Source: Edaphobacter flagellatus (GTDB taxonomy: Bacteria > Acidobacteriota > Terriglobia > Terriglobales > Acidobacteriaceae). Taken from it: a DNA stretch of 64,000 bases. This document shows, piece by piece, positions 54,859 through 63,705 of the stretch. Positions within the stretch are counted from its first letter, which is position 1, and every line of letters begins with the position of its first letter. The stretch is from assembly GCF_025264665.1 (NCBI RefSeq), contig NZ_CP073697.1:1550001-1614000 (forward strand), written 5' to 3'. The notes beneath the pieces are model-generated. The model made no database searches, was not told where the DNA came from, and worked only from the letters and a program-made list of their open reading frames with translations. The position numbers and the translations under genes were made by a program.

Positions 54859-55332
54859 TCACCGCTTCTTCTTCAAATCTTTCCCGCTCAGCAGCTCTTC
54901 CAGTTCCTGCTTGAACTCCCGCACGTCCTTGAAGTCTCGATACACCGAAGCAAACCGAATATATGCAACCGTATCGATCTCCTTCAGCCGCGTCATAATC
55001 AGCTCGCCGACCTCCGAGGTCGAACGCTCGCGCTCCGGCGAATCGACCACGTAGGCCTCCGTCTCATCCACGATCTGCCCCAGTTTGCCCGCAGGCACCG
55101 GACGCTTCTCGCACGCGTGTAAAAGACCGCTCAGCACCTTCTGGCGGTCGAACTTCTCCCGTCGGCCGTCCTTCTTGACGACCATGTAAGGGATCTCATC
55201 GATTCGTTCGTATGTCGTAAACCGTTTGTTGCAGCCTTCGCACTCGCGACGTCGACGGATGGAATCCGCCTCCTTGCTCTCACGCGAATCCACCACACGA
55301 TCCTGGGTAAAGCCACAATAGGGACACTTCAT
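54859..55332 (-). CDS. nrdR: Transcriptional repressor NrdR
   Basis: This 157-residue protein has the zinc ribbon CPYC (Cys3, Cys6) and CEGC (Cys31, Cys34) and the ATP-cone domain. NrdR senses ATP/dATP and represses ribonucleotide reductase genes. It is complete and in the usual length range. A ribonucleotide reductase gene is not in the window. It is co-directional with the flippase-like gene, 29 bp away, and the dispersed repeat lies just upstream of the isocitrate dehydrogenase gene on the other side. Confidence 0.96.
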   Translation of the reverse strand: MKCPYCGFTQDRVVDSRESKEADSIRRRRECEGCNKRFTTYERIDEIPYMVVKKDGRREKFDRQKVLSGLLHACEKRPVPAGKLGQIVDETEAYVVDSPERERSTSEVGELIMTRLKEIDTVAYIRFASVYRDFKDVREFKQELEELLSGKDLKKKR

Positions 55333-55361
55333 CGCAATGCCTTGATTCTAGCAGCGATTCG

Positions 55362-56426
55362 CTACCGGCTCCCCTGCTCCACCTCGGCGGCGACCACCTC
55401 TTTGCCCGCCTCTTCGCTCTCTTCGGCAATCTTCTTCAGGCTCACGTGGTCCAGCCGAGCGCACAACAGCCCCGCCGGAATGATGCACAGAAACGTCACC
55501 GCCAGCAGCATCGCGCCGCAAGCCGTTGCCGCCTCAATCGGAGCGCCGTAGAAGGCGTGCATCGCCGTTGCCGTCACCGCAATCTGCGTGAACCATCCCA
55601 CAATCGGAAGCTGCAGCAGGCTGCCGCCGATACTCGCCGCCATCAGCAGCATCGCGCGTGAAAACGTCAGGTTCGCCAGTTCCGGCGTATGCACAAAGGC
55701 ATGCGCCGTCTGTACGTAGGCCGACGCAATCATGCCCCACATCACCAGCGAAATCACCGTCACCAGCGCCAGCTCGCCAAAGCTCTTCAGCCCCCGCAAA
55801 CCATCACGGAAGCCCTCGATCTTCTCTGCGATGCTTTCAGCAATCGGCTTCGACAACGGGCTCAACACCGTGCGCGCAAACGAGGCCACCGCGCCGCCTG
55901 CAACACGAACCACCCCGGCAAAGATCGCAATCGCCAGCGTCAGCAGCAGACTGCCGCGGCCCACCTTCATAAACAGCGCGTAGTCCGGCGTGTCCTTCGG
56001 TGCAAACGCCAGCGCCGAAGAGAAGATCAGCGCCGCCGCGCCCAGGTCGAACATCCGCTCCAGCGTGTACACCGCCATCTGCGAGCTCAGCGTCAGCCCC
56101 AGCTTGCGCGCCACCAGGTACGGACGCGACAAATCGGCAAGCCGCCCGAACAGCGCCACAGCCGTAAAGCCGGTAAACTGCGGCCCCACCAACGGCCCCA
56201 CGCCAACATTCTTCATCGGTTTCACGAAGACGCTCCACCGTATCGCGCGCAGCCAGTATGTTGTATAGATCAGCAGAATCCCCGCCATCGCGTGGACCGT
56301 ATCGACATGCTTCAGCTGCTGCCAGAACATCGGCCAGTCAAAATGAATGCGGTCGCGATAGATAAAGACCAGCGCCCCAAGCGCCACCACGACCAGCGCC
56401 CACACCGCCGCGCTACGATTCTTCAT
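55362..56426 (-). CDS. Flippase-like (lysylphosphatidylglycerol synthase TM) membrane protein
   Basis: This 354-residue protein has about seven or eight hydrophobic segments and matches the flippase-like domain (DUF2156/UPF0104 or YbhN type): WALVVVALGALVFIYR, LLIYTTYWLRAIRW, FTGFTAVALFGRLADLSRPY and a GWFTQIAVTATAMH segment. Such proteins move lipids or polyprenyl-linked sugars across the membrane, or form the membrane part of MprF. No aminoacyl-transferase domain is fused. It lies between nrdR and the lytic transglycosylase gene, the latter 21 bp upstream on the same strand, so an envelope role is likely (inference). Confidence 0.83.
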   Translation of the reverse strand: MKNRSAAVWALVVVALGALVFIYRDRIHFDWPMFWQQLKHVDTVHAMAGILLIYTTYWLRAIRWSVFVKPMKNVGVGPLVGPQFTGFTAVALFGRLADLSRPYLVARKLGLTLSSQMAVYTLERMFDLGAAALIFSSALAFAPKDTPDYALFMKVGRGSLLLTLAIAIFAGVVRVAGGAVASFARTVLSPLSKPIAESIAEKIEGFRDGLRGLKSFGELALVTVISLVMWGMIASAYVQTAHAFVHTPELANLTFSRAMLLMAASIGGSLLQLPIVGWFTQIAVTATAMHAFYGAPIEAATACGAMLLAVTFLCIIPAGLLCARLDHVSLKKIAEESEEAGKEVVAAEVEQGSR

Positions 56427-56447
56427 CGCGCCTCACTTGCCTGCCGC

Positions 56448-57203
56448 TCATTTGCCCTGTGCCACCTGGACGCTGGCCCGCGCCGCCTCGTGCTTTCTGC
56501 GATTGAACTCCCGAATCACCCGCGCCACATACGCCCGTGTCTCGCGATACGGAGGAATGCCGTGATACTTATCGACCGCCGCAGGGCCCGCGTTATACGC
56601 AGCCAGAGCCAGCGCCACATTGTCGTGATAACGCGTCAGCAACTGGTCCAGGTAGGTCGAACCGCCGGCAATATTCTCGTCCGGCTTGAACGCGTCTTTT
56701 ACTCCCAGCTCATCGGCCGTCTTCGGCATCAGCTGCATCAGCCCGCGAGCGCCGACGCGCGAAACCGCACGCACCTGCCCGCCGCTCTCTGCCCGCACCA
56801 GACTCGCCAGCAGATCTTCATCAATGTTGTGCTCCACCCCGGCATGCGCCAGCATCGTGTGCATCTCGTCACGAGTCAGCACAGCAGGGGCAATCGCTGC
56901 AGCGCTCGCAGGAACAGAGCTGACAACAGCAGGCTGCACGACAGCCGTCGGAGGATCCGCCACCGTCTCGACATGAACCACGGCATCTGCCGCTACTTCA
57001 AGATAGTTGCTGTCGCCCGCCGAAGCACCGGCAAGATACAGCCGCACTTTATCGCCCACCACTTCGCGCCGCGAGCAATCCATCTCAAAGCCGTTCTTCA
57101 GCACCACATGCTCGGCCGCTCGCGCTGTCACAGGAGACACCACCGCAGCCACCGCCAAAGCGGCGCACCCGCGCAGCATCCATCCTCGTGAACAGAAACG
57201 CAT
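56448..57203 (-). CDS. Secreted lytic transglycosylase
   Basis: This 251-residue protein, from the ATG at 57203, has a signal peptide (about 1-30), a short region of about 70 residues (VVLKNGFEMDCSRREVV) and an SLT domain with catalytic Glu139 in RAESGG, followed by GARGLMQLMPKTA and AYNAGPAAVDKY. It cuts peptidoglycan between N-acetylmuramate and N-acetylglucosamine. It is upstream of the flippase-like gene and follows the Cof-type phosphatase gene by 50 bp on the same strand. The longer frame from 57248 is not preferred because the signal peptide starts at 57203. Confidence 0.88.
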   Translation of the reverse strand: MRFCSRGWMLRGCAALAVAAVVSPVTARAAEHVVLKNGFEMDCSRREVVGDKVRLYLAGASAGDSNYLEVAADAVVHVETVADPPTAVVQPAVVSSVPASAAAIAPAVLTRDEMHTMLAHAGVEHNIDEDLLASLVRAESGGQVRAVSRVGARGLMQLMPKTADELGVKDAFKPDENIAGGSTYLDQLLTRYHDNVALALAAYNAGPAAVDKYHGIPPYRETRAYVARVIREFNRRKHEAARASVQVAQGK

Positions 57204-57253
57204 CGTCACTCTCAAAAGCCTACCACCGCAGCCCTGGCCTGAATCCACGCATA

Positions 57254-58243
57254 CTACGAACGTGTCACAGGCATCACCAGTGCCCCATCCAGCGCCGCCT
57301 CAATCGCCTCGGCCACGCTGTCCTCATCGTTCCGCTTGCCGATCCCCCATCCCCGCGCTGCTGCAACCTCTTTCAAATCAGCAGGAGCGTTCGCCATCAA
57401 CACTGCACTACCCGCCGCCTCCAGCATCGAAACATCGTTCCAGTTGTCCCCGATCGCCAGAATCGACTCCCGCTCTACTCCACGCAGCTGCGCCAGATTC
57501 ATCAACGCACCGCCCTTGCTGCATCCCGCCGGAAGAATGTCAACGATGCAGAGATCCCGCTCCGGATACTCCGTCCTGTGCAGCGCCGCCTCCGGCCTCG
57601 ATGCCCTCGCACCGTCGGCATCTCCCTGCTGCCGCTCCCCACTCCTTCTCCACGGAGACAGCCCCACGCGCAGCACCTTCGGATCGGCCAGCAATCGTGC
57701 CTCTGCCTCGCGCATGCGCTCAATCGTGCCGCACAGCATCATCTGGATCATCCCCTCGCGCCCCATCGCCTCTTCAATCGGAACGACGTGCTCGATGTAG
57801 CGGTCATTGGCCGCCATCCACTTGCCGATACTGCCCTCCAGCTCGCTGGCCATCTCCACCACCAGAGCGCCACGCGTATCGTCCCCATCCGCCTGAACCC
57901 GGTCAAAGGTCACCAGCAGCGCCCGGCGAAACTCGCCCATGTGCCCGCACAGCCACTCCCCGGTTTCCTTGTCCAGCAGCGTCCGCTCCAGCAGCCGAGC
58001 CCCAACCGTCCGCACCACCGCGCCGTTCGAGCTGATCAGCCCGTTCTCCTCATTCAGCCCCAGTCCACGCAGCACCTTCATCGCGTAGCTGTGCCTGCGT
58101 CCGGTGGCTACCACCACCTCCACCCCGGCACGCTCCGCGGCCTTCATCGCCGCCAGGTTCCGAGCGCTTACCTGCCCGTCCGCGCCCAGAAGTGTACCGT
58201 CCATGTCCACGGCCACCATACGTATCCCATTTTTCCGATTCAC
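57254..58243 (-). CDS. Cof-type HAD-family hydrolase
   Basis: This 329-residue phosphatase has the HAD nucleophile Asp13-x-Asp15 in VAVDMDGTLLG, the motif VVVATGRRHSY, a C2-type cap (about 85-200) and the C-terminal GDNWNDVSML. Cof-type enzymes dephosphorylate sugar phosphates, coenzymes or hydroxymethylpyrimidine pyrophosphate. A Gly/Arg/Asp-rich insert (residues about 210-228, SGERQQGDADGARASR) breaks the usual sequence and may be a flexible loop. Substrate unknown. It heads a possible unit with the lytic transglycosylase and flippase-like genes. Confidence 0.88.
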   Translation of the reverse strand: MNRKNGIRMVAVDMDGTLLGADGQVSARNLAAMKAAERAGVEVVVATGRRHSYAMKVLRGLGLNEENGLISSNGAVVRTVGARLLERTLLDKETGEWLCGHMGEFRRALLVTFDRVQADGDDTRGALVVEMASELEGSIGKWMAANDRYIEHVVPIEEAMGREGMIQMMLCGTIERMREAEARLLADPKVLRVGLSPWRRSGERQQGDADGARASRPEAALHRTEYPERDLCIVDILPAGCSKGGALMNLAQLRGVERESILAIGDNWNDVSMLEAAGSAVLMANAPADLKEVAAARGWGIGKRNDEDSVAEAIEAALDGALVMPVTRS

Positions 58244-58375
58244 ACTGCATATTCTCTCATCCCCGCCGCATAAACATGCATAAATTCCTAATTATCAACA
58301 ATTTACCGTCCATTAACTGGACTTCCCCACCCCGGCCGGGCGAGACTTAATACAGGCATCACAAAGGTTGTTTTT

Positions 58376-58753
58376 ATGTTTCACAAAATTGCAGTCACTC
58401 CCATCAGGAGCAGTTCCACCCCAGCCGTTCTCCCGCAGCCAACCCTTCAGGACACCGCGCAGCCCAACCCGCGCCTGATCCTCGTTCCCGCCTCAGCCTC
58501 CGGCGGCAGCGGAACACCCGAGCGGCGCGCCTCCGCACTCTTCGATCTGATCTCCATCTCAGCTCACCGCTGCTCCTCCTTCTTCGCTGAGGCTGCCGTG
58601 CTGGTGCTCGTCCTCGCCCTGCTCGACCGCTTCATGCTCAAGGGCCGTATGGAAATCGGCTGGATCATCTCGGCTATCAGCATCAGCCTCGGCCTGCTTA
58701 TCGCCAGCATCGCCACGGACTACTCCGCGCGCCGCTGGCTCAGCCGTCACTAA
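58376..58753 (+). CDS. Small membrane protein of unknown function
   Basis: This 125-residue protein has an N-terminal Pro/Ser/Thr-rich region of about 55 residues and two hydrophobic helices (about 70-90 and 97-113). I do not recognise a family. AAAGG about 9 nt upstream of ATG 58376 supports the start. It is transcribed divergently from the Cof-type gene. Nothing in its neighbours suggests a role; threonine synthase follows 63 bp later. Confidence 0.55.
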   Translation: MFHKIAVTPIRSSSTPAVLPQPTLQDTAQPNPRLILVPASASGGSGTPERRASALFDLISISAHRCSSFFAEAAVLVLVLALLDRFMLKGRMEIGWIISAISISLGLLIASIATDYSARRWLSRH

Positions 58754-58816
58754 TAACCCGAATCTCCCCGCAGCGGGAGCCGATCGTCACGACTTCCAAC
58801 CGTATACGATCAGAGC

Positions 58817-60085
58817 ATGCCCCGCATTGCATCGCTCGAGTGCTCCCGCTGCCATCACCACATCCCCGCCGCGACCGTAGAAGCCACCCCGCAGACCCTC
58901 TGCCCCGTCTGCGCAGGCTCGCTCTACGTCCGCTACGACATGGACGAGCTCAAGCGCACCGCCCGCCGCGAAGACATCGCTGCCCGCGCCGCCGCCAGTC
59001 CGGCGAGCCTCGGCATGTGGCGCTACGCCGCCGTCCTGCCTGACGCTACCCCCGTCACCCTGGGCGAGGGCTGGACGCCCATAATCCACAGCAAACGCTA
59101 CCCCGGCCTCTACATCAAGGAAGAAGGCGCCAACCCCACCGGCACCTTCAAGGCCCGCGGCCTCTCGCTCGCCGTCACGCTGGCGAAGCACTACGGCCTC
59201 CAGCACCTCGCCGTGCCCTCCGCCGGCAACGCTGCCGGAGCGCTCGCCGCCTACGCCGCTGCCGCCGGAATCAAGGCCCACCTCTTCATGCCGCAGGACG
59301 TCCCCTTCGCCAACTACGTCGAAGGCGTCGTCTACGGAGCCGACGTCCATCTCGTCGACGGCCTCATCTCCGACGCCGCACGCATCGTCGGCGAGCGCAT
59401 CAAGCAGCAGAAAGAATCCAACACGCCTGCCAGCGAAATCTGGTTCGATATCTCCACCCTCAAGGAGCCCTACCGCATCGAAGGCAAGAAGACCATGGGC
59501 TACGAGCTCGTCGAACAGCTCGGCTGGACCTACCCCGACGCCGTCTTCTACCCCACCGGCGGAGGCGTCGGCCTCATCGGCATGTGGAAGGCCTTCGACG
59601 AGATGGAGCAGCTCGGCTGGGTCACCGGAAAGCGTCCGAAGATGTATGCGTTGCAGGCCGCAGGCTGCGCACCCATCTCCACCGCCTTCGACCAGCACAA
59701 GCCCACCAGCGAGTTCTTCCAGAACGCCGACACCTTCGCCGCAGGTCTCCGCGTCCCCAAGCCCTACGGCGACTACATCATCCTCGACATCCTCCAACAG
59801 TCCGGCGGCAAGGCCATCGCCAGCGACGATGCCACCATCCTCCAGAGCATCCTCGACTACGCCCGCCACGAAGGCATCTTCCTCTCCCCCGAAGGAGCCG
59901 CCGCCACCGCCGCCTACGACCAGCTCCTCAACTCCGGCGAGCTCAAGCCCACCGACAAGGTCGTTCTCTTCAATACCGGTGCGGGCCTCAAGTACACCGA
60001 CATGACCGCCGAAGCCATGCATCTACGCCGCCCCAACACACTCCCCACCAGCCTGCCCGTAGGAGGCATCATTACTCCGCAGTAG
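58817..60085 (+). CDS. thrC: Threonine synthase
   Basis: This 422-residue PLP enzyme has an N-terminal zinc ribbon (CSRC, Cys9/Cys12; CPVC, Cys29/Cys32) and the PLP lysine Lys112 in GTFKARG, with PSAGNAAGA and TGGGVGLIG following. It converts O-phosphohomoserine to threonine. The zinc ribbon is typical of the long form. It follows the small membrane gene. The substrate chain runs from asd elsewhere in the window, but the homoserine dehydrogenase and kinase genes are not present. A 411-codon antisense frame over this gene is a shadow. Confidence 0.94.
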   Translation: MPRIASLECSRCHHHIPAATVEATPQTLCPVCAGSLYVRYDMDELKRTARREDIAARAAASPASLGMWRYAAVLPDATPVTLGEGWTPIIHSKRYPGLYIKEEGANPTGTFKARGLSLAVTLAKHYGLQHLAVPSAGNAAGALAAYAAAAGIKAHLFMPQDVPFANYVEGVVYGADVHLVDGLISDAARIVGERIKQQKESNTPASEIWFDISTLKEPYRIEGKKTMGYELVEQLGWTYPDAVFYPTGGGVGLIGMWKAFDEMEQLGWVTGKRPKMYALQAAGCAPISTAFDQHKPTSEFFQNADTFAAGLRVPKPYGDYIILDILQQSGGKAIASDDATILQSILDYARHEGIFLSPEGAAATAAYDQLLNSGELKPTDKVVLFNTGAGLKYTDMTAEAMHLRRPNTLPTSLPVGGIITPQ

Positions 60086-60184
60086 GTCACCGGGCGGAAC
60101 TCGCCAGGCTCGTGAGTAAAGTGATACTGTTTTGCCGCTTCAAAAACAGCACGACTCACTTTCCCTATTGGAGCGTTCCCCCAA

Positions 60185-61054
60185 ATGCCAACAAACCTCA
60201 GAGCAGCACTCGTTGGACTCTCGCTTTTTTCTCTCTGTTCCTCCATGCAGGCGACCATCTATCGCCATATCACCGCCGAAACGGTCGCTCCGTATAACGC
60301 TGTGATTAACAGCGACGGCTCGCTCACCGAAGACGGCATCAACTATGCCTGCATCTACAAGCCCGTCCCGCAGGCATCCTGGGTCCGTACTCCCTGGATC
60401 AGCCCCAGTCAGGCATACAGCGGCTCGCATTCCATCGGTCTCGAAGTTGATCCTCAGGTTCCCACCACGCAGGGCGAGGTCGACAAAGTCCAGCAGCGCA
60501 TCTCTTCCGGTAACGACAGCTTCGCCCTGACCTGGGGCGTCAAGCGTTACACCGGCTTCGCCGTCAAGCTTCCGAGCGCCAACTTTCAGATCCCCACCGA
60601 TCGGCTCATGATTGCCCAGTGGTGGCAGGGATCGCCCTATGGCCCACCCGTCCGCATCGAAATCACCAACGATACAACCGACCAGGTCACATGGAAGCTC
60701 TGGATTCTCAATAACGACACACTGGGCAATCCCTCCGCCACACCGATCGTTGTCGATGGAGGAACCATCCCCTTCGACACATGGAGCACCTTCGTCGTCA
60801 TGCTGATTCCCGACTACACCGGCAACGGGCAAATCAAGGTCTGGCAGGACGGCACGCAGGTCATTTACTGGACCGGCAAAGTCGGATACGACCCCTCCAC
60901 CATCCCCTATAAAAACCCGCCCGCCGGGACCGCAAATCCCAATAACGCCTTCGACGTCTTCTACGGCCCCTATCGCAACACGCAGAACACCAAGCAGCAG
61001 ATGTTCTTCGACGAAATTAAATTCACCGATACCTATAGCGAAGCTCTGCCTTAA
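60185..61054 (+). CDS. Secreted polysaccharide-lyase-like jelly-roll protein
   Basis: This 289-residue protein has a signal peptide (about 1-23) and resembles the heparin-lyase/glucuronan-lyase-type beta jelly-roll family: MIAQWWQGSPYGPPVRIEI, PFDTWSTFVVMLIPDY and QQMFFDEIKFTD, in the usual order. Members cut uronic-acid-containing polysaccharides by beta-elimination. Catalytic residues cannot be named from sequence alone and the family link is from pattern. The location between threonine synthase and the hydrolase gene, and its export, suggest it degrades an external polysaccharide. Confidence 0.7.
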   Translation: MPTNLRAALVGLSLFSLCSSMQATIYRHITAETVAPYNAVINSDGSLTEDGINYACIYKPVPQASWVRTPWISPSQAYSGSHSIGLEVDPQVPTTQGEVDKVQQRISSGNDSFALTWGVKRYTGFAVKLPSANFQIPTDRLMIAQWWQGSPYGPPVRIEITNDTTDQVTWKLWILNNDTLGNPSATPIVVDGGTIPFDTWSTFVVMLIPDYTGNGQIKVWQDGTQVIYWTGKVGYDPSTIPYKNPPAGTANPNNAFDVFYGPYRNTQNTKQQMFFDEIKFTDTYSEALP

Positions 61055-61193
61055 CCAGCCTCACCCTGCCAGGGGAGCTTGAACTCTCCTGGCAGCCATC
61101 GCAGTATCCTGACAAATTCGACGAGGACGCGCCTGAGCGAATCCATCTGCTTCGCCTCGTACCGGAAACCAATCTGGTATATAGAAGCAGCCG

Positions 61194-62090
61194 ATGAAAC
61201 TCGCCCACCTCCTCGTCTCGCTCACACTTCTTCTTCCAGGCCTGCCCTTATCCGTCGCGCAGAGCCCTCCCTCAAGTCCTCCAAAACCCACGCCACAGAA
61301 TCCCTCGCCCATGACGGAGTCCTCGCGTGCGCACAAGCGCCTTACCAGAATCGACGTGCCCGGCAAACGCGTCGATCTCTCCAGCGGCACGCTGCTGATC
61401 CCGAACACGGCGCGCCCCCAACGCGCGATGCCGCTCTATATTCATTTCCACGGCGCTCCGTGGGTCGCCGAACAGAGCATCCACGCCGTCAATCCGCGAG
61501 CGGCCATCATCACCTTCAACCTCGGCGCAGGCTCCGGAGTCTACTCCCGCGCCTTCCACGACCCCGCGCGCTTTCAGCAACTCCTGCGGGAAGCTGCCAA
61601 AGCTATCGACCCCAGCCATCCGCCCGAGTTCAAGCCCATCGTCCTGTCCTCCTTCAGCGCAGGCTACGGAGCCATCCGCGAGATCCTGAAGAACCGCGAC
61701 AACCTGAGCGCCATCGATCGAATCGTACTGGTCGACAGCCTGCACACCGGCTACCTTCCCGACGGCGCACCCGGCCCGCTCGACCCGGCGCCACTAGAGC
61801 CCTTCCTCGCATTCGCACGAGAGGCTCTCGCCGGGCGCAAGATCTTCGTCTTCACCCACTCCGAGATCTTTCCTGGAACCTTCGCCAGCACAACTGAGAC
61901 CGCCGACTACCTCATCACCACACTCTCCCTCCAACAGCACCCCGTCCTGAAGTGGGGCCCAGGCGGCATGCAACAACTTAGCGATGTCCACGTCAAAGGG
62001 CTGCATATCCTCGGCTTCGCCGGCAATACCGCCCCGGACCACATCGACCAGTTCCATGGCCTCGAACAGTGGCTGCGCATGGCGAAGTAA
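61194..62090 (+). CDS. Secreted alpha/beta-hydrolase-like protein
   Basis: This 298-residue protein has a signal peptide (about 1-23) and a Pro-rich linker, then an alpha/beta-hydrolase-like domain. HFHGAPW (84-90) could form the oxyanion hole and SFSAGYG (153-159) holds a likely nucleophile Ser155 in an S-x-S-x-G elbow, not the classic GxSxG. A C-terminal His in DHIDQFHGLEQW could complete the triad. The natural substrate is unknown. The polysaccharide-lyase-like gene lies 139 bp upstream on the same strand, so both may share regulation. Confidence 0.7.
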   Translation: MKLAHLLVSLTLLLPGLPLSVAQSPPSSPPKPTPQNPSPMTESSRAHKRLTRIDVPGKRVDLSSGTLLIPNTARPQRAMPLYIHFHGAPWVAEQSIHAVNPRAAIITFNLGAGSGVYSRAFHDPARFQQLLREAAKAIDPSHPPEFKPIVLSSFSAGYGAIREILKNRDNLSAIDRIVLVDSLHTGYLPDGAPGPLDPAPLEPFLAFAREALAGRKIFVFTHSEIFPGTFASTTETADYLITTLSLQQHPVLKWGPGGMQQLSDVHVKGLHILGFAGNTAPDHIDQFHGLEQWLRMAK

Positions 62091-62190
62091 TCTGTTCGCC
62101 TTCCACACAGGCCGTCAACCGCCTCATCATCCACCAGATCGACACGCAGCACGAGGGCCGCAGGCAGTAAACGCGATGCCTTCGCACGCT

Positions 62191-62220
62191 AAATTTGTGC
62201 CTACGCCTGCGCACAAATTT
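62191..62220. promoter_or_regulatory. Inverted repeat upstream of the PEP-CTERM gene
   Basis: AAATTTGTGC/GCACAAATTT (10 bp) with a 10-nt loop lies about 100 bp before the PEP-CTERM gene. It could be the hydrolase-gene terminator or an operator. Confidence 0.45.
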
Positions 62221-62238
62221 GCATAGTTAACGTATATA

Positions 62239-62253
62239 TTTCAATACTTTGCA
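62239..62253 (+). repeat. AATACTTTGC element, copy 3
   Basis: TTTCAATACTTTGCA lies about 65 bp before the PEP-CTERM gene, pointing toward it. It shares TCAATACTTTGC with the copy at 9289-9304. Confidence 0.5.
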
Positions 62254-62316
62254 CGCACTTCGAAACATAATCAGATGAGGTGATCCCCGAATGTAAAAAA
62301 CGCAAGAGGCACCGCC

Positions 62317-63318
62317 ATGATGAAATTTGCACTCCTCCTCGCAACAGCGTGCCTCGCGCCCGCGGTCTGTGTCGCCGACCCACTTCCCTTCGGTCAGGCA
62401 AGCTCCTACAATCTCGTCGCTCTCGGCACGGTGGACACGAATGGAAACACCGTCATCGCCGGAACCATCGCCACCAATGCCGACATCGGCGGACGCGTCG
62501 CCGCAGCCGACAGCGTGCTTATCGGCACCACCATCGGCGGTGGTCTCAACAGCGATCCCTTTGGAGCTTCCGCCTCCTACGCCGTCGTCTCCACCAACGG
62601 CCTCGCCGCCGGACAGATCTTCAACATCAACGGCGGAGGCAACGTCTTCGCCCCCGGCTCCAACGGCACCATCAACTTCAACGACGGCGGCATCCGCGTC
62701 ACCAGCGGGTCCTCAGGACTCGACTTCACCTCCCTGCGCTCGACGCTCACTCTCCAGAGCGCCATGCTGTCCACGCTCACACCCAACGGCATCGTCGGAG
62801 CCCCCACGCCTCCCGGCGGCAATCCCTCATGGCTCGTCCTTCAGGGAACCAGTGCCACGCTGAACGTCTTCAACATCACCGCCGCGCAGTTCGCCGATGC
62901 CAACCACAACCTCGACATCGTGGTTCCAGCCGGATCGACCGTCGTCATCAACGTCTCCGGCACCAACATCACGCTCGGCGCAGGCATCTACATCAACGGC
63001 GTCCAGGTCTCCGGCGATAACGCCGCCAGCCAGGGCATCCTCTTCAACTTCCCCACGGCGCAGACCCTCGCCATCGACGCGCAATTCAGCGCCTCCATCC
63101 TCGCCCCCTACGCCATCCTCACCGGCAGCGGCCAGATGGGCGGCAACTTTATCGCCGCACAGATCGGACAGACCGGCGAGGTCCACAACATCGAGTTCAC
63201 CGGCTCGCTGCCCGATCCCACCGATCCGCCCACCGTCCCCGAACCAGGCACCTTCGCTCTGCTGGGAACCGGAGCCCTATCGCTGGTCATCCGCCTGCGG
63301 ACGCGAATCACAAAGTAG
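62317..63318 (+). CDS. Choice-of-anchor-A PEP-CTERM exported protein
   Basis: This 333-residue protein starts at ATG 62317 (AAGAGG upstream) with a signal peptide (about 1-20). The middle has the choice-of-anchor-A pattern: SSYNLVALGTVDTNGNTVIAG near the start, then beta-helix-like repeats of Gly, Asn and Thr (GGNVFAPGSNGTINFNDGG) and a FSASILAPYAILTGSG segment. The C terminus has the PEP-CTERM signal VPEPGTFALLGTGALSLVI plus basic residues. Such proteins are probably surface or matrix components processed by exosortase. It is the second PEP-CTERM protein here, and both lie close to repeated DNA elements. Confidence 0.88.
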   Translation: MMKFALLLATACLAPAVCVADPLPFGQASSYNLVALGTVDTNGNTVIAGTIATNADIGGRVAAADSVLIGTTIGGGLNSDPFGASASYAVVSTNGLAAGQIFNINGGGNVFAPGSNGTINFNDGGIRVTSGSSGLDFTSLRSTLTLQSAMLSTLTPNGIVGAPTPPGGNPSWLVLQGTSATLNVFNITAAQFADANHNLDIVVPAGSTVVINVSGTNITLGAGIYINGVQVSGDNAASQGILFNFPTAQTLAIDAQFSASILAPYAILTGSGQMGGNFIAAQIGQTGEVHNIEFTGSLPDPTDPPTVPEPGTFALLGTGALSLVIRLRTRITK

Positions 63319-63356
63319 GGCGCCTGCGCGAGCGCTTTCGCGCATCTCGGCAAAGG

Positions 63357-63384
63357 GTGTCATTTCGAGAGCGAAGCATCCCAG
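63357..63384 (+). repeat. Weakly related dispersed-repeat segment
   Basis: GTGTCATTTCGAGAGCGAAG followed by CATCCCAG resembles the 5' end of the copy at 54802 (GTGTCA then GAGCGAAGC). The match is short and this could be chance. Confidence 0.4.
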
Positions 63385-63583
63385 ACGCGCAACCGGGGAA
63401 CCTCATATTTCTTTGCGGAATGGCGGGGGAACATAACAGCCATCCATCACAAACCCAACCGGAAAACCAGATCTCCACATTCGATCCTGTCAAGTCCCGA
63501 AATCGCCTAAACTCAACCAACAGATAGCTTTACAGGTTGCCGATTTCCCCTCATCCGCACGTTATAATAGAAACAGCAAGCAG

Positions 63584-63608
63584 AAAGCCCCGATTCGTCG
63601 GGGCTTTT
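63584..63608 (+). terminator. Strong hairpin terminator with a TTCG loop
   Basis: AAAGCCCCGA/TCGGGGCTTT (10 bp) with a TTCG loop is followed by TCT. It lies 15 nt after TATAAT at 63563-63568, so a promoter there would make an RNA of only 30-40 nt; otherwise it terminates the PEP-CTERM transcript. Confidence 0.75.
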
Positions 63609-63662
63609 CTCGTTACCAGGTCTTACAGACCTCCGTAACTGCTCCAATAAGTCATATCATTC

Positions 63663-63679
63663 GAATACTTTGCGCAAAT
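63663..63679 (+). repeat. AATACTTTGC element, copy 4
   Basis: GAATACTTTGCGCAAAT is identical over 17 bases to copy 1 (9203-9219, minus strand) and lies 26 bp upstream of the MATE gene ATG, pointing toward it. Confidence 0.6.
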
Positions 63680-63705
63680 CAGTCCAGGGAGGAGGGGTCA
63701 CACGC

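Larger units (their letters stand above)
63319..63705. other. Intergenic region between PEP-CTERM and MATE genes
   Basis: No gene is supported. It holds a hairpin (63325-63344, TGCGCGA/TCGCGCA), a repeat-like segment, a -10-like TATAAT with a strong terminator just after it, and the fourth AATACTTTGC element upstream of the MATE gene. Confidence 0.6.
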
